64,000 nucleotides of DNA from Nocardia thailandica NBRC 100428 (lineage in GTDB: Bacteria > Actinomycetota > Actinomycetes > Mycobacteriales > Mycobacteriaceae). The notes under the pieces are model-generated. The model did no database searches and was not told the DNA's origin. It was given only the letters and a program-made list of their open reading frames with translations. The first letter of the stretch is position 1, and each line of letters opens with the position of its first letter. The position numbers and the translations under genes were made by a program. The DNA lies in contig NZ_BAGK01000025.1 in assembly GCF_000308795.1 (NCBI RefSeq), forward strand, positions 1 to 64,000, in the 5' to 3' direction. This document shows positions 52,939 to 61,855 of this stretch, piece by piece.

Positions 52939-53973
52939 TCAACCGTGTCGCCTGCGGGCGCCGACGACGACCGCGCCCGCGACGACCACGGCCGACAGTC
53001 CGGCGACGATCAGCACGTAACCGGCGGGCAGGCCGAGGATGTCGACGTACTCCCGGGCGACGTAGTGGTCGCGCACCGGGTCGTCGGTCGGCGCGGCGGC
53101 GAAGGTGAAGTCGGTGGTGATGGCCGCCGGGCGCGGCACCGAGACCGCGAGCTCGGTGAGGTAGGTGTGGGTGGGCGGCGCGAGCGCGGCCAGCGCGGGC
53201 GCGCCCGACAGGTCGACCCGGCCCGCGAAGGCGGTGCGGGTGCTCTGGGTCGCGGCGTCGGCGTCCGTGCGGGCGAGGCGGTGCTCGCCGAGCAGGTAGA
53301 GCCGGACCGACTGGGCCGCCGTGGCCGCCGCGGACATGCGCATCGGGTAGACGAAGCGGTCGGTGTCGAAGGCGAACGCCACGGGGTCGAGGGCGCCGGT
53401 GAGGGCAGTGCTGCCGGTGAGGCGAAGGGCGACGAAGGACCAGCCCTCGCGCAGGTACGGGTCGAGGGTGGCGGTGACCTCCGGCTTCATCGTGTACCCG
53501 TGCTCGTCGAGCCAGGCGCGCAGGCCGGTGAGGTCGCCGCCGGACAGGGTGGTCGCCTCCAGCGGGCCGAGCCGGACCTGGTCGTGCACGGTCGGGGCGC
53601 CGCCCGGGGCGCCCGCGCTCGCGCCGTCGAAGCCCGGCGAGCCGAACCAGTCGGTCTCGGTGACCCGCTCCGGCGCGGTCAGCCGGGCCAGTTCGCCGAA
53701 CACCGCGGCGTCTCCCGCGCGCACCGTGGCCGGTGTCGGGGTCGGCACGATCAGGGCCGCCCGGTCGCCGTCGAACCGCATGTCGAGCCGCATGAGGACG
53801 GTCTCGCGCCGACCGTCCCAGCTCGCCACGGCGGTCTCGCCGCCGACCGTGGCCCGGTCGCCCGCGCTCACCACGCCGCCGCAGGCGCAGGCCCGGGCGG
53901 GCGCCGCGGCCGCGCCCGCGGACAGCAGCCCGGCGACCGAGAACAGCACCGCGACCGCATACCCCACCCGCAT
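52939..53973 (-). CDS. DUF2330-type secreted, membrane-tethered protein
   Basis: A 344-residue protein with a signal peptide (MRVGYAVAVLFSVAGLLSAG) and the motif ACACGG directly after it, characteristic of the DUF2330 family. The following block is RETVLMRLDMRFDGDRAALI with VPTPTPATVRAGD. A C-terminal membrane helix (GLPAGYVLIVAGLSAVVVAG) is followed by a basic tail, so the bulk lies outside the membrane. ATG 53973 is used. It is divergent from ptrB with 87 bases between. Function unknown. Confidence 0.8.
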   Translation of the reverse strand: MRVGYAVAVLFSVAGLLSAGAAAAPARACACGGVVSAGDRATVGGETAVASWDGRRETVLMRLDMRFDGDRAALIVPTPTPATVRAGDAAVFGELARLTAPERVTETDWFGSPGFDGASAGAPGGAPTVHDQVRLGPLEATTLSGGDLTGLRAWLDEHGYTMKPEVTATLDPYLREGWSFVALRLTGSTALTGALDPVAFAFDTDRFVYPMRMSAAATAAQSVRLYLLGEHRLARTDADAATQSTRTAFAGRVDLSGAPALAALAPPTHTYLTELAVSVPRPAAITTDFTFAAAPTDDPVRDHYVAREYVDILGLPAGYVLIVAGLSAVVVAGAVVVGARRRHG

Positions 53974-54048
53974 GGCACGAGCATAGCGACCGGCCGCGCC
54001 GGGCGCGGGCCGTCGACGAGTCGGCGGGACCGCTCGGCCCGCGACGAC

Positions 54049-54060
54049 TACGGTGGACCC
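54049..54060 (+). promoter_or_regulatory. ptrB promoter -10, probably leaderless
   Basis: TACGGT (54049-54054) lies six bases before ATG 54061, with no ribosome binding site. Confidence 0.55.
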
Positions 54061-56211
54061 ATGGCAGGCGAGAATCGGGTGGTAACGGCGGAGCCGATCG
54101 CGAAGAAGGTGCCCACCGAGCGGACGTACCACGGCGACGTGTTCGTCGACGAGTACGAATGGCTCCGGGACAAGGACAACCCCGAGGTCATCGCGTACCT
54201 GGAGGAGGAGAACGCCTACACCGAGGCGCGCACGGCCCACCTGCAGCCGTTGCGGGACAAGATCTTCGACGAGATCAAGTCGCGCACCCAGGAGACCGAC
54301 CTGTCGGTGCCGACCCGGATCGGCGACTTCTGGTACTACTCGCGCAGCTTCGAGGGCAAGCAGTACCGCTCGACGTGCCGCTGTCCCATCGACGCGACCG
54401 CCGAGGGCCTCGACGCCTGGTCGCCGCCGGTGCTGGAGACCGGCGTCGCGATCGAGGGCGAGGAGGTCCTGCTCGACATGAACGTGCTCGCCGAGGGCCT
54501 GGAGTTCATCCAGCTCGGCGCGGCGACGGTCAGCCACGACGGCGCCCTGCTGGCGTACTCGGTCGACACCACCGGCGACGAGCGCTACACCCTGCGCGTG
54601 AAGGACCTGCGCACCGGCGAGCTGCTGCCCGACGAGATCAGCGGCACCGCGGGCGGCGCGGTCTGGTCCCTGGACGGCACGCACCTCTTCTATCAGACGG
54701 TCAACGAGTCGTGGCGTCCCGACACCGTCTGGCGGCACCGGATCGGCACCAGCCACGACGACGACGTGGTCGTCTTCCACGAGGAGGACGAGCGCTACTG
54801 GGTGAGCATCGCGCCGAGCCGCTCCGAGCGCTACCTGTTCATCGTGCTCGGTTCGAAGATCACCTCGGAGTACTGGGCGCTCGAATCCGACCGTCCCGAA
54901 GGCGAATTCCGCGTCGTGCTGCCGCGCCGGGAGGGCGTGGACTACTCCGTCGAGCACGCGGTGATCGGCGGCGAGGACCGCTTCCTGATCCTGCACAACG
55001 ACGTGGTCGACGGCGAGAAGGCCGAGAACTTCGTCCTCGCCGAGGCCCCGGTCGCCGACCCGGCGAACATGACTCTGCTGATCGGCCACCGCCACGACGT
55101 CCGGCTCGAGGACATCGACGCGTTCCGGGACTTCCTCGTGCTCGGCTACCGCCGCGACGCGCAGTCCCGGCTCGCGGTGTGGCCGCTGACCGCCGAGGGC
55201 TACGGCGAGCGCGTCGAGCTGGACTTCGGGCTCGAATTGTTCACCGTCGGTACGGGTTCCAGCCCGGAGTGGGAGCAGCCGACCGTCCGGGTCGGGGTCA
55301 CCTCCTTCATCACCCCGATGCGGGTGTTCGACTACGTGCCCGCCAGCGGCGAACTGCTGCTGCGCAAGGAGGACGCGGTCCTCGGCGGCTTCGACCCCGA
55401 CGCCTACGAGCAGCACCGCCTGTGGGCGGTGGCCTCCGACGGCACCCGCATCCCGATCTCGCTGGTCCAGCGCAAGGATCACGGCGAGGGCCCGAAGCCG
55501 TTGCTGCTCTACGGGTACGGCGCCTACGAGGTCAACATCGATCCGAGTTTCTCGGTCTCGCGGCTCTCGCTGCTCGACCGCGGCATGGCGTTCGCGGTCG
55601 CGCACGTGCGCGGCGGCGGCGAGATGGGCAGGCAGTGGTACGAGCAGGGCAAGACCGGGGCCAAGAAGAACACCTTCACCGACTTCGTCTCCTGCGCGGC
55701 GCATCTCGTCGACGAGGGCATCACGGCGCCGCACCTGCAGGTCGCCGAGGGCGGTAGCGCGGGCGGCCTGCTGATGGGCGCGGTGGCCAACCTCGCGCCC
55801 GACCTGTTCGCCGCGATCCTGACCAACGTGCCGTTCGTCGACCCGCTCACCTCGATCCTCGACCCGGACCTGCCGCTGACGGTGATCGAATGGGACGAGT
55901 GGGGCAACCCGATCGCGGACCCGCAGGTCTACGCGTACATGAAGTCGTACTCGCCCTACGAGAACGTCGCCGCCGTCGACTACCCGGCCATCCTGGCCAC
56001 CACCGGACTCAACGACACCCGCGTGCTCTACGTCGAGCCGGCCAAGTGGGTGGCCAAGCTGCGCGCCACCAGGACCGGCGACGCCGAACTGCTGCTCAAG
56101 ACCGAGATGAGCGCCGGACACGGCGGCGTCTCCGGCCGGTACGAGAAGTGGAAGGAAGCCGCGTTCGAGTTCGCCTGGGTGCTGGACCAGGTGGGCCTCG
56201 CCGACGCCTAG
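54061..56211 (+). CDS. ptrB: Oligopeptidase B (S9 family) PtrB
   Basis: A 716-residue prolyl-oligopeptidase-family serine peptidase that cleaves short peptides after Lys/Arg. The N-terminal beta-propeller begins with YEWLRDKDNPEVIAYLEEEN. The catalytic alpha/beta domain starts near 445 with PLLLYGYGAYEVNIDPSFSV. The nucleophile is S566 in EGGSAGGLLMG, and the His lies in MSAGHGGVSGRYEKW. The intact full length contrasts with the split ptrBa/ptrBb of M. tuberculosis. The neighbourhood (purB on one side, purS-purQ on the other) matches that species. Confidence 0.95.
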   Translation: MAGENRVVTAEPIAKKVPTERTYHGDVFVDEYEWLRDKDNPEVIAYLEEENAYTEARTAHLQPLRDKIFDEIKSRTQETDLSVPTRIGDFWYYSRSFEGKQYRSTCRCPIDATAEGLDAWSPPVLETGVAIEGEEVLLDMNVLAEGLEFIQLGAATVSHDGALLAYSVDTTGDERYTLRVKDLRTGELLPDEISGTAGGAVWSLDGTHLFYQTVNESWRPDTVWRHRIGTSHDDDVVVFHEEDERYWVSIAPSRSERYLFIVLGSKITSEYWALESDRPEGEFRVVLPRREGVDYSVEHAVIGGEDRFLILHNDVVDGEKAENFVLAEAPVADPANMTLLIGHRHDVRLEDIDAFRDFLVLGYRRDAQSRLAVWPLTAEGYGERVELDFGLELFTVGTGSSPEWEQPTVRVGVTSFITPMRVFDYVPASGELLLRKEDAVLGGFDPDAYEQHRLWAVASDGTRIPISLVQRKDHGEGPKPLLLYGYGAYEVNIDPSFSVSRLSLLDRGMAFAVAHVRGGGEMGRQWYEQGKTGAKKNTFTDFVSCAAHLVDEGITAPHLQVAEGGSAGGLLMGAVANLAPDLFAAILTNVPFVDPLTSILDPDLPLTVIEWDEWGNPIADPQVYAYMKSYSPYENVAAVDYPAILATTGLNDTRVLYVEPAKWVAKLRATRTGDAELLLKTEMSAGHGGVSGRYEKWKEAAFEFAWVLDQVGLADA

Positions 56212-56310
56212 CCCCCGGCGCGACGGTGCCGTCGGCGGACCGCGCAGTGTTCGTCGCGGTGTCATCGGCACTGCATGCTGTGGACACCTGTGGATGTCAC
56301 CGTGGGGTGT

Positions 56311-57012
56311 ATGAACGCTGAGGTGATCGTGTCGGTGTCGGGGATCCGGGACACCACCCGCGAAGCGGCGGCGGATTTCGCCGCCGCCATGGACGAGCGC
56401 GGGGTGCCGCTGTCACTGCTGGTCGCGCCTCGGCTCAAGGGCAAGTACCGGCTGGCCGAGGACGCCGCGACGCTGGCCTGGCTGCGCGGACGGCGCGAGC
56501 GGGGCGACGCCATCGTGCTGCACGGCTACGACCAGGCGGCCACCAAGCGCCGCCGGGCTGAATTCGCCGCACTGCCCCGGCACGAGGCGCGGTTGCGGCT
56601 CACCGCCGCCGACCGGGTGATGGAACAGGTCGCGCTGCGGACCCGGCTGTTCGCCGCGCCGCGCTGGAACGCCTCGGCGGGCGCGCTCGCCGCGCTGCCC
56701 GAGGCCGGGTTCCGGGTCGCGCTCGGCCTCACCGGCATCCACGACCTCGAACGCGGCACCGTCCAGCGCACCCGGGTGTACGGCATCGGCGAGGGTTTCC
56801 GCGCCGAACCGTGGTGGTGCCGCGCGCTGGTGATGGGCGCGGCCCGCACCGCCCGGCGCGGCGGCGTGCTGCGCCTGGCGATCTCGGCGGCCCAGCTGGA
56901 CCGGCCGGGGCCGCGTCAGGCCGTGCTCGACGCGGTCGACCTCGCGCTGTACCACGACGCGGTCCCGGCGGTCTACCGCTGGGAGCCGTTCAGCGCGGCC
57001 CGGGCGGCGTGA
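56311..57012 (+). CDS. DUF2334-type polysaccharide-deacetylase-fold protein
   Basis: A 233-residue protein whose start VIVSVSGIRDTTREAAADFA and following PLSLLVAPRLKGKYRLAEDA match DUF2334, a divergent (beta/alpha) barrel of the NodB/deacetylase superfamily. The metal-site region reads DAIVLHGYDQAATKRRRAEF, with H and D present as in ALHGYDH. Further blocks are RLFAAPRWNASAGALAALPE and AVPAVYRWEPFSAARAA. ATG 56311 gives the natural start; the frame is open to 56275. Its last 23 bases overlap the convergent gadB gene. The substrate is unknown. Confidence 0.75.
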   Translation: MNAEVIVSVSGIRDTTREAAADFAAAMDERGVPLSLLVAPRLKGKYRLAEDAATLAWLRGRRERGDAIVLHGYDQAATKRRRAEFAALPRHEARLRLTAADRVMEQVALRTRLFAAPRWNASAGALAALPEAGFRVALGLTGIHDLERGTVQRTRVYGIGEGFRAEPWWCRALVMGAARTARRGGVLRLAISAAQLDRPGPRQAVLDAVDLALYHDAVPAVYRWEPFSAARAA

Positions 57013-58387
57013 CCGGCACCGCGGGCCGCGCGTCGTGGGTGAACCCGCCCGCCTCGTCGCGGGTCAGGGAACTGCGCACGGGGTGACGGGCGAGCTGGTC
57101 GAGGGCCCGGCGCACGTCGGCCAGCAGCTGGTCGGCCATGTCGATCGTGAAGCCGTGCCGGAACACCGCGCGCATGATGGTCTCGTCCTGGCGGTCGTGC
57201 GGGAGCGGGTAGGCGGCGATGAGCCAGCCTCGGGCGCGCAGCCGGTCGGACAGGTCGTAGAGGTTGAAGTCCTGCGGGCCGTCGAGCCGCCACGACACCG
57301 CGGTGATCCCCGCCGAGGGGTGGCCGTCGTGGATCAGCGTGAACGGGCCCGCCCCGGCGAGGCCGCGCGCGAAGTGCCTGGCCACCACCGAGATGGCCGA
57401 CTGCACGCGCGTGTAGCCGGCGCGGCCGAGCCGGATGAACTCGTAGTACTGGGTGATGGCCTGCCCGCCCGGCCGGGAGAAGTTCAGGTTGAACGTCGGC
57501 ATCGATCCGCCCAGGTAGTCGACGTCGAAGATCAGCTCGCGCGGCAGGTCGGCGGCCTCGCGCCAGATCGCCCAGCCGACCCCGAGCGGGGCGAGGCCGG
57601 TCTTGTGGCCGGAGGCGTTGATCGACTTCACCCGCGGTAGGCGGAAGTCCCACACCAGGTCCGGCGCGGTGAACGGGGCGAGGAAGCCGCCGCTGGCCGC
57701 GTCGACGTGGATCGGGATGTCGGGCCCGCCCGCGGCGTGCAGCCGGTCCAGCTCGGCGCTGATCGCCGCAACGTCCTCGAACAGGCCGGTGAAGGTCTGG
57801 CCGAAGGTGGGCACCACGGCGATGGTGTTCTCGTCGCAGTGGGCGGCCAGGTCGTCGGCGTGCAGGGTGTAGCGGTCGCCGCGCAGCGGGATCTGGCGCA
57901 GTTCCACGTCGAAGTAGCGGCAGAACTTCTCCCAGCACACCTGGACCGGGCCCGAGACCAGGTTCGGGGTCCCGGTGCCGCCCGCGGCGCGCCAGCGGAA
58001 CTTGGCGGCCAGCCCGCCCAGCATGGCCGCCTCGCTGGAACCGGTGGTCGAGGTGCCCAGGGTGGACCCCGGGTCGGGCGCGTGCCACAGATCGGCCAGC
58101 ATGCGCACGCAGCGCTGCTCCAGCGCGGCGGTCTGCGGGTATTCGTCCTTGTCGACGATGTTCTTGTCCAGGGATTCGGCCATGAGCCTGCGGGCCTGGT
58201 CGTCGACCCAGGTCGTGCAGAAGGTCGCCAGATTCATGCGCGAGGTGCCGTCGAGCAGCAACTCGTCGTGCACGAGTTCGTAGGCGACCTGGGGAAAGAG
58301 TTCGTGTGGCGGAAAACCGCTATGAGGGGACGGCCGGGAAAGTCCCGGCAGGCTGAAAAGGTCGCCGTTCCCGGCATTCTCGTCCAT
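56990..58387 (-). CDS. gadB: Glutamate decarboxylase
   Basis: A 465-residue PLP enzyme converting glutamate to GABA with uptake of a proton. The PLP lysine is K262 in INASGHKTGLAPLGVGW, with D229 in HVDAASGGF. The substrate-side block is TFCTTWVDDQARRLMAESLD, and GSTLGTSTTGSSEAAMLGGL binds the phosphate. Length and motifs are as in GadB of Escherichia coli, including the N-terminal helix with GLSRPSPHSGFPPHELFP. ATG 58387 has GGGAG nine bases upstream. It is divergent from the antiporter gene, so acid stress may control both. Confidence 0.94.
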   Translation of the reverse strand: MDENAGNGDLFSLPGLSRPSPHSGFPPHELFPQVAYELVHDELLLDGTSRMNLATFCTTWVDDQARRLMAESLDKNIVDKDEYPQTAALEQRCVRMLADLWHAPDPGSTLGTSTTGSSEAAMLGGLAAKFRWRAAGGTGTPNLVSGPVQVCWEKFCRYFDVELRQIPLRGDRYTLHADDLAAHCDENTIAVVPTFGQTFTGLFEDVAAISAELDRLHAAGGPDIPIHVDAASGGFLAPFTAPDLVWDFRLPRVKSINASGHKTGLAPLGVGWAIWREAADLPRELIFDVDYLGGSMPTFNLNFSRPGGQAITQYYEFIRLGRAGYTRVQSAISVVARHFARGLAGAGPFTLIHDGHPSAGITAVSWRLDGPQDFNLYDLSDRLRARGWLIAAYPLPHDRQDETIMRAVFRHGFTIDMADQLLADVRRALDQLARHPVRSSLTRDEAGGFTHDARPAVPVTPPGPR

Positions 58388-58561
58388 TGTTGCTCCCGTC
58401 GCCAGGTGTGCCACCGGATTGCTGTGCGAGCATTCCGGCGGCGATTTCGACAAAAGTGTTGGACAACCACGCGATTCGAGCCTATCGCGCGGATGCCCGG
58501 GAGTTACCATGTGCCCGATCGTGCATATCGGATGTGGTTCTCCCGGCAGGAGGCAGCGCTG

Positions 58562-59986
58562 ATGACCGGCACCGCGACAAAGGTCGCGACGACGACGAAA
58601 TATCTGTCCTGGGTCACGCTGGCACTGATGACCACGAGTTCGGTCGCCAGCCTCCGCTCGGCCCCGACCATGGCCGTCTACGGATTGGCCTGCGTGTTCC
58701 TCTACGTGATTCCGGCGATCCTGTTCCTGCTGCCGACCTCGCTGGTCGCGGCCGAACTCGCCTCGGGCTGGGACGGGGGTGTCTACAAATGGGTCGGGGA
58801 CGGGCTGAACAAGCCGCTGGGATTCCTGGCGGTGTGGTGCCAGTTCGCCATGACGATCTTCTATTACCCCAGCCTGCTGGCCTATGTGGCGAGCACCTTC
58901 GCCTACATCATCCATCCGTCGCTGGCGTCGAACGGCCTCTACGTCGCGATCGTCATCATCACCGTCTACTGGGCCGGGGTGTACATCTCCTCGCAGGGCA
59001 CCAAGACCGTCGCGGGCCTGTCGAGCATGGGCCTGGTCATCGGCACGCTGATCCCCGGCACGCTGCTCGTCGTGCTCGGCCTCGTGTTCCTCGCCCAGGG
59101 CAACGCCTCGGCCGCGCCGATGGACTCGGATCATCTGCTGCCCGCGTGGACCGGCCTGGCCAGCCTGGTGCTGATCGTCAACAACTTCCTCAGCTACGCG
59201 GGCATGGAGATGAACGCCGTGCACGTGTCCGCGCTGAAGAACCCGGCCCGGGAGTTCCCGAAGGCGATGTTCCTGGCCATGGGCCTGGTGCTGGTCATCT
59301 TCATCCTGCCCGCGCTGGCCATCAGCTGGGTGGTCCCGGCGGCCAGCCTGAGCCTGACCGCGGGCGTCATGCAGGCGTTCGACGGCTTCTTCCAGCACTT
59401 CGGGATCGGCTTCCTGACCCCGATCGTCGGCATCGCGCTGGTCGCGGCGGCCGTCGGCGGCATGCTGACCTGGCTGGCGGGCCCCTCCAAGGGGCTGCTG
59501 CTGATCGGCCGGTCCGAGGGTTATCTGCCGCCGTTCCTGACCAAACTCAACAAACACGGCGTGCAGCAGAACATGCTCGTCGCGCAGGGTGTGTTCACCA
59601 CGTTGATCGCGCTGCTGTACGCGTTCATCCCGAATGTGTCGAGCGCCTACTGGATTCTGTCGGTGATCACCACGCAGGTGTATCTGATCATGTACGTGCT
59701 GATGTTCGCCGCCGCCGCGCGATTGCGCCGCGACGATCCGGATCATCCGCGCGGATATCGGGCGCCCGCGCTGTACGCCCTGTGTGTGCTGGGCGCGGCG
59801 TCGTCGATCGCGGCGTTCGCGATCGGATTCGTGCCGCCCTCCCAATTCGGCTCCGGTTCGCCCGCGGTCTATGTGCTGATCGTCGGCGCCGGAATGGGAA
59901 TCGTCGGGCTGCTCATTCCTTATCTCTTCTATCGATTCCGCAACGACAGCTGGAAACTCGATGTCCCGCAGGAGGCGGCCGCATGA
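58562..59986 (+). CDS. gadC: Glutamate/GABA antiporter (APC family)
   Basis: A 474-residue amino-acid/polyamine transporter with about twelve hydrophobic segments. It begins TKYLSWVTLALMTTSSVASL, and TM1 contains SVASLRSAPTMAVYGLACV, the GadC-like first helix. Other blocks are FLSYAGMEMNAVHVSALKNP and WLAGPSKGLLLIGRSEGYLP, matching glutamate:GABA antiporters. The C-terminus ends in a short polar tail (WKLDVPQEAAA) and lacks the long C-plug of E. coli GadC as far as I can see. ATG 58562 has AGGAGG at 58548-58553. With gadB it would form the classic proton-consuming cycle. Confidence 0.9.
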   Translation: MTGTATKVATTTKYLSWVTLALMTTSSVASLRSAPTMAVYGLACVFLYVIPAILFLLPTSLVAAELASGWDGGVYKWVGDGLNKPLGFLAVWCQFAMTIFYYPSLLAYVASTFAYIIHPSLASNGLYVAIVIITVYWAGVYISSQGTKTVAGLSSMGLVIGTLIPGTLLVVLGLVFLAQGNASAAPMDSDHLLPAWTGLASLVLIVNNFLSYAGMEMNAVHVSALKNPAREFPKAMFLAMGLVLVIFILPALAISWVVPAASLSLTAGVMQAFDGFFQHFGIGFLTPIVGIALVAAAVGGMLTWLAGPSKGLLLIGRSEGYLPPFLTKLNKHGVQQNMLVAQGVFTTLIALLYAFIPNVSSAYWILSVITTQVYLIMYVLMFAAAARLRRDDPDHPRGYRAPALYALCVLGAASSIAAFAIGFVPPSQFGSGSPAVYVLIVGAGMGIVGLLIPYLFYRFRNDSWKLDVPQEAAA

Positions 59987-60056
59987 ACGGTCACCGGCCG
60001 GGGGCGGCAGCCCGGCACCACCACGCAGGCCGCCCGATCGCGCGAAAGGAGACGGC

Positions 60057-60494
60057 GTGAGTACCGGAGACGCTCCCGAACACAAGCGGCGCTGGATCTA
60101 TGTCACCGCCGGCGTCGTGCTCGTGGTGTTCGCGCTGATCGGCGTGTTCACCTTCGCCGGCATCCACGAGGACGCGAAGGCGCACGACAAGGCCGAGCAG
60201 TTGCGGCAGTCGCTGATCCAGGCGGGATTGCCCGCGCCCTCGGCGGATCTGCTGGAGAATTCGCTCGGCACCGACGGCGGCGCGGTCTGCCAGGACCCCG
60301 ACGCCGCGCTGACCAAGGCCCGGTACCAGGCCTCGATCACCAACGGGGCGAGCGGGCCCGGCAGCAGGCCGGTCATCGGGGACAACAAGGTCACCCAGGC
60401 CGTCGCGCTGACCATCGCCGTGTACTGCCCGGACGAGCTGCCCGGGTACCTCAGCCATATCGATTCGCTCGATCTCGACGACACCACGAAGTGA
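60057..60494 (+). CDS. Small single-pass membrane protein in the gad operon
   Basis: A 145-residue protein with one N-terminal helix (WIYVTAGVVLVVFALIGVFT, residues 15-34). A soluble domain of about 105 residues follows, with DKAEQLRQSLIQAGLPAPSA and two Cys (VCQDPDAAL and VYCPDELPG). GTG 60057 is supported by AAAGGAG six bases before it; the frame back to 59961 overlaps gadC. It lies 70 bases after gadC and 10 before the M20 gene. No family is recognised; it may have a role in the envelope. Confidence 0.65.
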   Translation: MSTGDAPEHKRRWIYVTAGVVLVVFALIGVFTFAGIHEDAKAHDKAEQLRQSLIQAGLPAPSADLLENSLGTDGGAVCQDPDAALTKARYQASITNGASGPGSRPVIGDNKVTQAVALTIAVYCPDELPGYLSHIDSLDLDDTTK

Positions 60495-60504
60495 GGCGAC
60501 CGGA

Positions 60505-61854
60505 ATGACCGACGACACCGCCGACGCGCTGCGGGCGCGTATCCGGGACCTGATGGGTCAGGCGAAACACGATCTGACGCAGCTGGTCTCGTTCAAGTCG
60601 GTGGCCGACGCCCGGCAGTTCCCGCCGGAGGAGTGCGAGCGCACCGCGCACTGGGTCGCCGACGCCTTCGCCGCGGCGGGTTTGAACAAGGTCGGCCTGC
60701 ACGAGACCCCCGACGGGAGCAAGGCCGTCGTCGCGTCGCGACCCGCGCCGCCCGGCGCCCCCACGGTGCTGCTGTACTGCCACTACGACGTGCAGCCGCC
60801 GCTCGACGACGCCGCCTGGCGCACCCCGGTCTGGACGCTGACCGAGAAGGACGGGCGCTGGTACGGCCGCGGTGCGGCGGACTGCAAGGGCAACATCGTC
60901 ATGCACCTGACGGCCCTGCGCGCGATCGGCCCCGACTTCCCGATCGGCATCACCCTGGTCTCGGAGGGCTCGGAGGAACAGGGCACCGGCGGCCTGGAAC
61001 GCTTCGTCGAGCAGAACCCCGACCTGCTGCGCGCCGACGCGATCCTGGTCTGCGACAGCGGCAATTTCGCGGTCGGCGTGCCGACCTTCACCGAGACGCT
61101 GCGGGGCAACGTCAACGTGGTCGTCACCGTGTCGACGATGCAGGGGGCCATGCACTCGGGCATGTTCGGCGGCCCGGCCCCCGACGCGCTCGCCGCGCTG
61201 ATCCACGTGCTGGCCACGCTGCGCGACGAGAAGGGCGACACCACCGTCGACGGCCTGCGCAACGATCAGGTCTGGCCGGGCGTGCAGTACCCGGACGCGC
61301 AGTTCCGCGAGGACGCGGGCGTGCTCGACGGTGTCGACCTGCTCGGCAGCGGCACGGTCGCCGACATGCTGTGGGCGCGGCCCGCGCTGACCGTGCTCGG
61401 CATCGACGCGCCCGACGTCGTCGGGTCCGCCGCCGCCATCCAGCCCTCGGCGCGGGCGCGGCTCAATCTGCGCATCCCGCCCGGGATCGAGGCGGGCGCG
61501 GCGCTGCGGGCACTGGAGGCCCACCTGCGCGCGCACGTGCCCTGGCGGGCCGAGATCGCCATCGAGGTCGAGGCGCAGGGCGAGCCGTTCTCCGCCGCGG
61601 GCGGCGGCCCGGCGCGGGCCGCCATGGACGCCGCGCTGACCACCGCCTTCGGCAGGCCGACCACCACCCAGGGCCAGGGCGGGTCGATCCCGCTGTGCAA
61701 CGTCTTCGCCGACACCTACCCGAAGGCCGAGATCATGCTGCTCGGGGTCGAGGAGCCCAAGTGCCTCATCCACGCGCCGAACGAGAGCGTCGACCCCGGC
61801 GAGATCGAGCGGCTGGCGCTGGCCGAGGCGCTGTTCCTGACCACCTACCGCTGA
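60505..61854 (+). CDS. M20-family dipeptidase
   Basis: A 449-residue M20 metallopeptidase of the dipeptidase/carnosinase type. Metal-site residues: HYDVQP (H and D), then YGRGAADCKGNI with the bridging Asp, SEGSEEQGTGGL with the catalytic Glu pair, and DSGNF. The dimerisation domain carries the His of MQGAMHSGMFGG. The C-terminal His is in CLIHAPNESVDPGE. ATG 60505 comes ten bases after the previous stop, so the gene belongs to the gad operon. Release of glutamate from peptides is possible but not shown. Confidence 0.9.
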   Translation: MTDDTADALRARIRDLMGQAKHDLTQLVSFKSVADARQFPPEECERTAHWVADAFAAAGLNKVGLHETPDGSKAVVASRPAPPGAPTVLLYCHYDVQPPLDDAAWRTPVWTLTEKDGRWYGRGAADCKGNIVMHLTALRAIGPDFPIGITLVSEGSEEQGTGGLERFVEQNPDLLRADAILVCDSGNFAVGVPTFTETLRGNVNVVVTVSTMQGAMHSGMFGGPAPDALAALIHVLATLRDEKGDTTVDGLRNDQVWPGVQYPDAQFREDAGVLDGVDLLGSGTVADMLWARPALTVLGIDAPDVVGSAAAIQPSARARLNLRIPPGIEAGAALRALEAHLRAHVPWRAEIAIEVEAQGEPFSAAGGGPARAAMDAALTTAFGRPTTTQGQGGSIPLCNVFADTYPKAEIMLLGVEEPKCLIHAPNESVDPGEIERLALAEALFLTTYR

Positions 61855-61855
61855 G

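Noticed and set aside
53974..56271. A minus-strand frame opposite ptrB that joins the DUF2330 gene
   Set aside because: The translated sequence is a shadow of the S9 peptidase gene. The DUF2330 protein begins at its own signal peptide at 53973.
59989..60055. An extension of the small gad-operon protein back into gadC
   Set aside because: The added residues are Arg/Pro-rich and have no family-like pattern, while AAAGGAG stands before GTG 60057.
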